A stretch of DNA of 64,000 nucleotides, taken from NCBI RefSeq assembly GCF_015207655.1, contig NZ_JADEWN010000012.1:1-64000 (forward strand), in the 5' to 3' direction. The position numbers and the translations under genes were made by a program. This DNA comes from Gloeocapsopsis crepidinum LEGE 06123. GTDB taxonomy: Bacteria > Cyanobacteriota > Cyanobacteriia > Cyanobacteriales > Chroococcidiopsidaceae. The notes under the pieces are model-generated. The model did not search any database. It was given only the letters and a program-made list of their open reading frames with translations, and had not been told where the DNA came from. This document shows, one piece after another, positions 57,786-64,000 of this stretch (its first letter is position 1; every line of letters starts with the position of its first letter).

Positions 57786-58187
57786 ATGGCGGCTAACGAC
57801 ACAATTGCAGATATGCTGACGCGCATCCGCAATGCAAATATGGCGCGGCATCAGACAACACAGATACCAGCCACAAAAATGACCCGCAGCATTGCTCAAG
57901 TATTAAGGGAAGAAGGCTTCATTGCCGATTTTGAAGAGACAGGCGAAGGCGTTAAACGCAATTTAGTCATCTCACTCAAATATAAAGGCAGAAATCGCCA
58001 ACCTTTGATCACTGCCTTGAAGCGAATTAGTAAACCAGGTTTACGAGTTTACTCTAACCGCAAAGAGCTACCACGGGTACTCGGAGGCATCGGTATTGCG
58101 ATTATTTCTACTTCTAGCGGCATCATGACCGACCGAGAAGCCCGACGTCAAGGCTTGGGTGGTGAAGTGCTTTGCTATGTTTGGTAA
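57786..58187 (+). CDS. rpsH: 30S ribosomal protein S8
   Basis: 133 aa; [20 protein letters not shown] and the C-terminal [20 protein letters not shown] are diagnostic. AAGAGGAAACG precedes the ATG. Confidence 0.97.
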   Translation: MAANDTIADMLTRIRNANMARHQTTQIPATKMTRSIAQVLREEGFIADFEETGEGVKRNLVISLKYKGRNRQPLITALKRISKPGLRVYSNRKELPRVLGGIGIAIISTSSGIMTDREARRQGLGGEVLCYVW

Positions 58188-58228
58188 GACAGCTAGCTAT
58201 TAGCTGGTTGATTAGGAGTTAATAAGTC

Positions 58229-58768
58229 ATGTCTCGAATTGGTAAGCGCCCAATTACGATTCCCGCCAAAGTCCAAGTGACTATTGACGGGTCACAAGTT
58301 AAAGTCAAAGGTCCGAAAGGCGAACTCTCGCGCATGCTGCCAGCCACAGTAACAATCGCCCAAGAGGGTGAAACACTACTGGTTAAACGAGTTGATGACT
58401 CGCGCACAGCCCGTCAGATGCATGGTTTGGCTCGCACCTTGGTTGCCAATATGGTTGATGGAGTCTCGCAAGGATTTCAACGTAGGTTAGAAATTCAAGG
58501 AGTTGGCTATCGTGCTGCAGTTCAAGGTCGCAACCTCACACTTAACGTAGGATATAGTCATCCAGTTCAAATCGAGCCTCCTGAAGGAATTCAATTGGCA
58601 GTAGAAAATAATACCAACGTTATTGTTAGTGGTTTCGATAAAGAACTAGTAGGCAATACGGCAGCAAAAATTCGCGATGTTCGCCCTCCAGAACCTTACA
58701 AAGGAAAAGGCATTCGCTATTCTGGTGAATTTGTCAGACGTAAAGCTGGTAAGGCAGGTAAGAAGTAA
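58229..58768 (+). CDS. rplF: 50S ribosomal protein L6
   Basis: 179 aa; [20 protein letters not shown] and [20 protein letters not shown] are typical of L6. The stop overlaps the rplR start (TAATG). Confidence 0.97.
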   Translation: MSRIGKRPITIPAKVQVTIDGSQVKVKGPKGELSRMLPATVTIAQEGETLLVKRVDDSRTARQMHGLARTLVANMVDGVSQGFQRRLEIQGVGYRAAVQGRNLTLNVGYSHPVQIEPPEGIQLAVENNTNVIVSGFDKELVGNTAAKIRDVRPPEPYKGKGIRYSGEFVRRKAGKAGKK

Positions 58769-59130
58769 TGAAGTTAGATCGCAGAGAATCTAAAAAGATT
58801 CGCCATCGTCGCATTCGTGGGAAAGTGAATGGTTCCTCAGAACGCCCTCGTTTAGCAGTGTTTCGTTCCCATCAGCATATCTATGCTCAAGTGATTGACG
58901 ATACACAACACCATACGCTTGTTTCGGCTTCAACGCTCGATCCAGATTTAAAACCATCCCTGAAATCTGGTGCTACTTGTGAAGCATCTACAGAGGTCGG
59001 TAAATTAATTGCGCAGCGATCGCTAGAAAAAGGTATATCAAAAGTCGTGTTTGATCGTGGTGGTAATCTCTATCACGGTCGCGTTAAAGCCTTAGCTGAA
59101 GCCGCACGCGAAGCAGGATTAGATTTTTAA
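58768..59130 (+). CDS. rplR: 50S ribosomal protein L18
   Basis: 120 aa 5S-rRNA-binding protein; [20 protein letters not shown] and [20 protein letters not shown] are diagnostic. Its start overlaps the rplF stop by one base. Confidence 0.97.
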   Translation: MKLDRRESKKIRHRRIRGKVNGSSERPRLAVFRSHQHIYAQVIDDTQHHTLVSASTLDPDLKPSLKSGATCEASTEVGKLIAQRSLEKGISKVVFDRGGNLYHGRVKALAEAAREAGLDF

Positions 59131-59192
59131 TTGTGCTGGTGGCTAACCAATTATTAGCAACAAGCATAAAATTACTAGAAAGGATACAAAAT

Positions 59193-59720
59193 ATGGCAAC
59201 TGGTGGTCGTCGTAAAAGTAACCGTGTAAAAGAAAAAGAAACTAACTGGCAAGAGCGAGTTATTCAAATTCGCCGTGTTAGTAAAGTCGTAAAAGGTGGT
59301 AAAAAACTCAGCTTCCGCGCAGTTGTTGCTGTTGGCAACGAACGCGGTCAAGTCGGAATCGGCGTTGGTAAAGCTGGAGATGTCATCGGTGCTGTAAAAA
59401 AAGGTGTCGCTGATGGTAAGAAACACCTCATTGATGTGCCACTCACCAATTCCAACTCGATTCCACATCCGATCAATGGTGATGGCGGTGGCGCGCGAGT
59501 CATGATGCGTCCAGCAGCACCAGGAACCGGAGTAATCGCTGGTGGTGCAGTTCGTACTGTGCTAGAACTGGCTGGCGTGCGCAACGTCCTAGCTAAGCAA
59601 CTGGGTTCTAATAACCCGCTTAATAATGCTAGAGCAGCTGTTAATGCGCTATCAACTTTACGTACTTTCTCTGAAGTCGCAGAAGAACGTGGCGTTCCCA
59701 TCGAAAATCTCTACGCCTAA
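59193..59720 (+). CDS. rpsE: 30S ribosomal protein S5
   Basis: The ORF track starts upstream at 59133, but ATG 59193 lies after GAAAGGATAC and starts the conserved [20 protein letters not shown]; 175 aa. [20 protein letters not shown] and [15 protein letters not shown] are typical. rpmD (L30), next in E. coli, is absent. Confidence 0.96.
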   Translation: MATGGRRKSNRVKEKETNWQERVIQIRRVSKVVKGGKKLSFRAVVAVGNERGQVGIGVGKAGDVIGAVKKGVADGKKHLIDVPLTNSNSIPHPINGDGGGARVMMRPAAPGTGVIAGGAVRTVLELAGVRNVLAKQLGSNNPLNNARAAVNALSTLRTFSEVAEERGVPIENLYA

Positions 59721-59768
59721 ACTCACAAGTTAAGTAATTTTGTCCAACTCAGAACTAGCATCAAGTCA

Positions 59769-60224
59769 ATGAGACTAACTGATCCTAAGCCTCAAGCAGG
59801 CTCAAAAAAACGCCGTCGTCGTGTTGGTCGTGGTATTTCTGCTGGTCAAGGAGCAAGTGCAGGTCTAGGTATGCGCGGGCAAAAAGCTCGTTCAGGTAGC
59901 AGTACAAGACCAGGCTTTGAAGGCGGTCAACAACCTTTATATCGCCGCATTCCGAAGCTAAAAGGCTTTCCGATCGTTAATCGTAAGCAGTACACTACGA
60001 TCAATGTATATAAGCTGGCATCACTTCCTGCCAACACAGAGGTAAATCTAGCTTCATTACGCGAAGCCGGAATCATTACTGCTGTAAAAGGACCACTAAA
60101 AATTTTGGGTGATGGGGAATTAAATGTTCCTTTACAAGTTCAAGCAGCAGCTTTCACAAAGCAAGCACGGGAAAAAATCACCGCAGCTGGTGGAAATTGC
60201 GAACTCGAATCGTCCAAAGTATAA
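59769..60224 (+). CDS. rplO: 50S ribosomal protein L15
   Basis: 151 aa; the glycine-rich N-terminus [20 protein letters not shown] and the C-terminal [17 protein letters not shown] are typical of L15, a late assembly protein near the E site. Confidence 0.96.
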   Translation: MRLTDPKPQAGSKKRRRRVGRGISAGQGASAGLGMRGQKARSGSSTRPGFEGGQQPLYRRIPKLKGFPIVNRKQYTTINVYKLASLPANTEVNLASLREAGIITAVKGPLKILGDGELNVPLQVQAAAFTKQAREKITAAGGNCELESSKV

Positions 60225-60292
60225 GTATCCTGTTTTTTGGTAGACGAGTACCTTAAACAGCGCCAGCTAGATGACAAAAAAGGTACCTCTTT

Positions 60293-61606
60293 ATGATCAG
60301 TAGAGACAAAGCCCCAACGGCGCAAGAAACTTTTATGCAGATGGCACAAGCAGCTGGTTTACGAAGGCGGCTGCTTGTCACTGTTGGTATTTTAATTTTG
60401 GCTCGCCTTGGCGTTTTCTTGCCTGTTCCAGGAATTAATCGCGATTTATTTGCTCAAGCAAGTCAAACTGGCAATAATGCTTTATTTGGTTTCTTAGATA
60501 TTTTCTCTGGAGGTGGACTTTCTACCTTAGGAGTATTTGCTCTAGGAATTTTGCCGTACATTAATGCTTCCATTATCATCCAATTGTTAACCGCTGCTAT
60601 CCCAGCTTTAGAAAATCTTCAGAAAAATGAAGGTGAAGCCGGACGGCGGAAAATTTCCCAAATTACGCGTTATGTGTCTTTAGGTTGGGCAATTCTTCAA
60701 AGTATCTTTATTGCTGCTTTTTGGTTGCAACCTTATGCTTTTAACCCAGGACCTGTCTTTGTCGCCGAAACGGCGATCGCACTTGTAGCAGGTTCTATGT
60801 TTATCATGTGGGCATCTGAATTAATTACCGAACGAGGTGTTGGTAACGGAGCATCTCTTTTGATTTTTGTCAATATTGTTGCTTCCTTGCCAAGAGCCTT
60901 AGGAGACACAATCGCATTTGCTCAAACTGGCAGTCGAGAAGCAGTAGGAGGCGTCGTTGTCCTGCTATTAGTCTTTCTCGTTATGATTGTTGGTATTGTC
61001 TTTGTGCAAGAAGGAACCCGCAGAATTCCGATTATTTCTGCACGTAGACAAGTCGGTCGGCGCTTTTTTCAAGAACAGCGTAGCTACCTACCTTTACGAC
61101 TGAATCAAGGCGGCGTTATGCCGATCATTTTTGCTTCGGCTGTTTTAATATTGCCAGCGTCTTTAGCAAGTTTCACGCGCAATGAATTCCTTTTAAGAAT
61201 TGCTAATTATCTCAGTCCTAATGGTCCTACGCCTTGGGTTTACGCTCTAGCTTATCTGGTTTTAATTCTCTTTTTCAGTTACTTCTACGCTACTTTGATT
61301 GTTAATCCAGTAGATTTAGCACAAAACTTAAAGAAAATGGGAGCTACCATTCCTGGAATTCGCCCAGGTCGAGCGACAAGTGAGTATGTAGAACGAGTCT
61401 TGAACCGATTAACTTTTTTGGGAGCAATCTTTTTAGGTCTAGTAGCAATTGTGCCAACGGCTGTCGAAAGTGCAACTCAAGTCCGAACATTTCAAGGATT
61501 AGGTGCAACGTCTTTACTGATTTTGGTTGGTGTTGCTATTGACACAGCAAAACAAATTCAAACATACGTTATTTCGCAACGTTATGAAGGAATGGTGAAA
61601 CAATAG
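60293..61606 (+). CDS. secY: Preprotein translocase subunit SecY
   Basis: 437-aa channel-forming subunit of the Sec translocon with ten membrane segments. [20 protein letters not shown] is the SecY signature, [16 protein letters not shown] the first cytoplasmic loop, and [20 protein letters not shown] a ribosome/SecA-contact loop. In cyanobacteria SecY serves both plasma and thylakoid membranes. Overlaps adk by one base. Confidence 0.97.
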   Translation: MISRDKAPTAQETFMQMAQAAGLRRRLLVTVGILILARLGVFLPVPGINRDLFAQASQTGNNALFGFLDIFSGGGLSTLGVFALGILPYINASIIIQLLTAAIPALENLQKNEGEAGRRKISQITRYVSLGWAILQSIFIAAFWLQPYAFNPGPVFVAETAIALVAGSMFIMWASELITERGVGNGASLLIFVNIVASLPRALGDTIAFAQTGSREAVGGVVVLLLVFLVMIVGIVFVQEGTRRIPIISARRQVGRRFFQEQRSYLPLRLNQGGVMPIIFASAVLILPASLASFTRNEFLLRIANYLSPNGPTPWVYALAYLVLILFFSYFYATLIVNPVDLAQNLKKMGATIPGIRPGRATSEYVERVLNRLTFLGAIFLGLVAIVPTAVESATQVRTFQGLGATSLLILVGVAIDTAKQIQTYVISQRYEGMVKQ

Positions 61607-62163
61607 TGACGCGATTGATTTTCCTGGGAGCGCCAGGTGCTGGTAAAGGGACTCAAGCTGAAACTTTGGCTCACCACAGGAATATTCCTCATATATCAAC
61701 TGGTGACATTTTGCGCCAAGCCATGCAAAAACAAACGCCCTTGGGTGTTAAAGCGCAAGACTATGTTTCGCGTGGTGAATTAGTTCCCGACCAACTGGTT
61801 AATGACTTAGTCAAGGAACGCCTTTATGAACCGGATACTGAGCAAGGATGGATTCTTGATGGATTCCCGCGCAAAGTTAGTCAAGCAAGCTTCTTGGATG
61901 AACTGCTACAAGAAAAGCACAATCATCAAGTTGTGCGAGTTGTTAACTTGGAAGTACCTGATGATGTTTTAATGGCACGATTATTAGCACGCGGTCGTGC
62001 AGATGATAACGAGGAAGTTATTCGGCGGCGTTTAGAAGTTTACCGCGAACAAACTGCACCTCTTATCGATTTTTACCGCGATCGCCAACAACTTATTTGT
62101 GTAAATGGCGATCAATCTTTGGATGAAGTCACTGCTGAACTACTCGACGTGATTGATTCTTGA
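61606..62163 (+). CDS. adk: Adenylate kinase
   Basis: 185-aa short-type adenylate kinase (AMP + ATP to 2 ADP). P-loop [14 protein letters not shown] (about residue 8), [23 protein letters not shown] and [18 protein letters not shown]. The LID is short, without zinc cysteines. It starts at GTG 61606, which shares its first base with the secY stop codon. Confidence 0.96.
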   Translation: MTRLIFLGAPGAGKGTQAETLAHHRNIPHISTGDILRQAMQKQTPLGVKAQDYVSRGELVPDQLVNDLVKERLYEPDTEQGWILDGFPRKVSQASFLDELLQEKHNHQVVRVVNLEVPDDVLMARLLARGRADDNEEVIRRRLEVYREQTAPLIDFYRDRQQLICVNGDQSLDEVTAELLDVIDS

Positions 62164-62384
62164 GAAGCATGTTGAATTTAGAAGCATCGGTAGTAATACA
62201 CTTAACTTCAAATTACAGCTTACTGCCAGCTTCTAGTTTTACATCTCAAATCCCAAGTCAATCTTTAATAAGATATATTAATAGTAATTTGGGATGTTTT
62301 AAGGTTTGTCATCGCTCAAAACAACGATGATGCTATTAGCTGCTTTGAATGACAAACAGCTTGTTGAGTTGAGGAAAATTCAAA

Positions 62385-62609
62385 TTGTCTAAACAAGATT
62401 TAATTGAGATGGAAGGCACGGTAACTGAATCCTTGCCTAATGCAATGTTTCGCGTGGATCTTGATAATGGTTTTAATGTTTTAGCACATATTTCGGGCAA
62501 GATCCGCCGTAACTATATCAAAATTTTACCTGGCGATCGCGTCAAAGTAGAGCTAACGCCATACGATTTAACAAAAGGAAGAATTACATACCGTCTACGT
62601 AAGAAATAA
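62385..62609 (+). CDS. infA: Translation initiation factor IF-1
   Basis: 74-aa OB-fold factor: [20 protein letters not shown] and [20 protein letters not shown]. It starts at TTG 62385 (LSKQ... genomic), a rare start codon; GAGGAAAA lies 7-10 bases upstream. A 221-bp spacer from adk holds an inverted repeat ATCCCAA/TTGGGAT (62250-62295) and may carry a separate promoter. Confidence 0.95.
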
Positions 62610-62718
62610 CTTCTTTTGTTGAGGATTAAAGGCGATTCCTGGCTGTCAACGGGCTCTTTGAGCCTTGCTTCACCCATAAAAATATTGATATAATATAGAG
62701 TTTGTAATAAAGGAAAAG

Positions 62719-62832
62719 ATGAAAGTTAGAGCATCAGTCAAGAAAATTTGTGAAAAGTGCAGCATTATTCGCCGCAAAGGTCGAGTTATGGTAATCTGCC
62801 AAAATCCAAAGCACAAGCAACGTCAAGGCTAA
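62719..62832 (+). CDS. rpmJ: 50S ribosomal protein L36 (too short for the ORF track)
   Basis: 37 aa: [20 protein letters not shown], then [17 protein letters not shown]. The C-x2-C...C...H zinc site of the zinc-binding (C+) form is complete. ATG 62719 follows AAAGGAAAAG. Position between infA and rpsM is the standard one. Confidence 0.97.
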   Translation: MKVRASVKKICEKCSIIRRKGRVMVICQNPKHKQRQG

Positions 62833-62908
62833 ACAGTAACTGAAACAATGTCCGTTAAGGCATTACTAATATTATCGTAGCGATCGCAGGAATAGGGAGA
62901 AGTTTATT

Positions 62909-63289
62909 GTGGCAAGAATTGCAGGTGTAGACCTTCCACGCGATAAGCGTGTCGAAATAGGTCTTACATATATATACGGGATAGGGCTGACTCGTTCAAA
63001 AGAAATTTTGGCTCAGACGGGCGTTAATCCGGATACTAGGGTAAAAGATTTAAATGACACAGATGTTGCAGCATTAAGAAGCACAATTGAAAGCAACTAT
63101 CAGGTCGAAGGAGATCTCAGGCGCTTAGAAGCAATGAACATTAAGCGCTTAGTTGATATTGGGTCTTATCGTGGTCGTCGCCATCGTATGGGCTTACCCG
63201 TACGCGGACAACGGACTCGGACAAACGCACGAACTCGCCGTGGTAGACGCCAGACTGTAGCAGGTAAGAAGAAAGCACCTGGTAAGTAA
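62909..63289 (+). CDS. rpsM: 30S ribosomal protein S13
   Basis: 126 aa from GTG 62909: [20 protein letters not shown] and the C-terminal [20 protein letters not shown] are diagnostic. GGGAGAAG precedes the start. Confidence 0.97.
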   Translation: MARIAGVDLPRDKRVEIGLTYIYGIGLTRSKEILAQTGVNPDTRVKDLNDTDVAALRSTIESNYQVEGDLRRLEAMNIKRLVDIGSYRGRRHRMGLPVRGQRTRTNARTRRGRRQTVAGKKKAPGK

Positions 63290-63341
63290 GACTTGAATCA
63301 TCCAGATCCACAAAAAGTAAAGCCAATTATTTCTTAGTGTT

Positions 63342-63734
63342 ATGGCGCGACAACAAAAAAAATCCGGTGCGAAAAAGCAAAAACGCAATGTACCAAATGG
63401 TATTGCTTACATTCAATCTACTTTCAATAACAGTATAGTCACGATCGCTGACCAAAATGGAGACGTCATCTCCTGGGCTTCAGCTGGTTCGAGTGGCTTC
63501 AAAGGTGCCAAAAAAGGAACACCATATGCTGCACAGACAGCAGCAGAAAGTGCAGCCCGACAAGCAACAGATCAAGGTATGCGTCAAATAGAAGTCATGG
63601 TCAGTGGACCAGGCGCGGGCAGAGAAACAGCAATTCGAGCATTGCAAGGAGCAGGGTTGGAAATTACGTTAATTCGAGATATTACCCCAATTCCTCACAA
63701 TGGTTGCCGTCCACCAAAAAGACGTCGAGTTTAA
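63342..63734 (+). CDS. rpsK: 30S ribosomal protein S11
   Basis: 130 aa; [20 protein letters not shown] and [16 protein letters not shown] (with the Asn-Gly that is isomerised in other bacteria) are typical. Confidence 0.97.
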   Translation: MARQQKKSGAKKQKRNVPNGIAYIQSTFNNSIVTIADQNGDVISWASAGSSGFKGAKKGTPYAAQTAAESAARQATDQGMRQIEVMVSGPGAGRETAIRALQGAGLEITLIRDITPIPHNGCRPPKRRRV

Positions 63735-63912
63735 CTCAAAGCAAGCTTCTTAAACAAAGCTTAGACCATGTTGCAAGCAATATTAAGAGCAAATTGTCTC
63801 GTCTGCCTCCGCTGCAGTTCATAAACGAGTGACAACGGGGCATTTGCTCAATTTAAGTCAGGCAAACAACTTTGCCTAAATTGGCATCTAAATTACTAAG
63901 GGAGGTTACTCC

Positions 63913-64000
63913 GTGGCGCAGTTTCAAATTGAATGTGTCGAGTCTAATACTCTAGAGAATCAGAGTCAATACAGTAGATTTGTCCTGGAACCTCTTGATC
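63913..64000 (+). CDS. rpoA: RNA polymerase alpha subunit, start (cut by window edge)
   Basis: GTG 63913 follows GGGAGG and starts MAQFQIECVESNTLENQSQY...FVLEPLD, the cyanobacterial RpoA N-terminus. Only 29 residues lie in the window. It follows rpsK in the usual alpha operon; the 178-bp spacer has no gene. Confidence 0.93.
   Translation, partial: MAQFQIECVESNTLENQSQYSRFVLEPLD

Noticed and set aside
1-64000. CRISPR arrays, rRNA and tRNA genes
   Set aside because: No regularly spaced long direct repeats and no tRNA-like T-arm plus acceptor pattern was found by reading the spacers; a dedicated tRNA scan was not possible.

Overview
The window is 64 kb of a cyanobacterial chromosome. The support is a complete psaA-psaB pair, cyanobacteria/chloroplast-type genes (ndhN, a CRR6-like NDH-1 factor, cp12), very frequent HIP1 octamers (GCGATCGC), heptanucleotide tandem repeats (STRRs) of the kind known from cyanobacteria, and the cyanobacterial S10-spc-alpha ribosomal gene order (no rpsJ at the start, no rpsN or rpmD inside). 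Protein similarity recalled from memory suggests the Nostocales/Chroococcidiopsidales side of the phylum; the genus cannot be fixed from sequence alone.

Layout. 1-110 is the tail of an IS630-like transposase. 167-4378 (minus) is a type IIA topoisomerase A subunit followed closely by lnt. 4.4-10.5 kb holds small hypothetical genes, an HDAC-like deacetylase, murF, an acetyltransferase with no normal start codon, and mutL. 11-15.7 kb has a rhodanese-fold protein lacking the catalytic Cys, a thioredoxin/NHL protein, and a proline-rich lipoprotein with a repeated FNRFRRR motif. 16.2-20.8 kb is psaAB with a terminator. 20.9-23.7 kb has a half-size ABC exporter with a degenerate Walker B, then a clear cobalamin riboswitch in front of a HupE-type cobalt/nickel transporter. 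24-28.5 kb (minus) has an Rpn/DUF4351 nuclease-like gene bracketed by inverted repeats and a likely four-gene metal-handling operon ending in a PchR-like AraC regulator. 28.6-39 kb has murD, tenA, a pentapeptide-repeat/TPR protein, hemC, glgA, a TrpB2-like gene, a higBA toxin-antitoxin pair whose toxin is frameshifted, a MOSC protein, a Uma2 nuclease and a SAM hydrolase-family protein. 39.5-47.2 kb has cp12, two cyanobacterial hypothetical genes, glmM, a 1-Cys peroxiredoxin, a cysteine synthase, a [2Fe-2S] thioredoxin-like ferredoxin, ygfZ and CRR6. 47.7-50 kb is an isolated HTH-NACHT STAND NTPase gene after an AT-rich leader. 50-64 kb is ndhN, a long unexplained leader, and the ribosomal superoperon from rplC to the start of rpoA.

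Most of the window is housekeeping: cell wall (murF, murD, glmM), tetrapyrrole and glycogen synthesis, photosynthesis, translation. I did not find a large undescribed system. The points most worth a second look are: a 42-bp heptamer array inserted in frame in lnt; the one-base frameshift in higB beside an intact higA; the acetyltransferase whose homologous N-terminus lies upstream of any usable start; a dispersed two-hairpin repeat with compensatory stem changes between copies; the metal operon; and the HTH-NACHT protein. All family assignments are from reading the sequence and remembered families; no database search was run.
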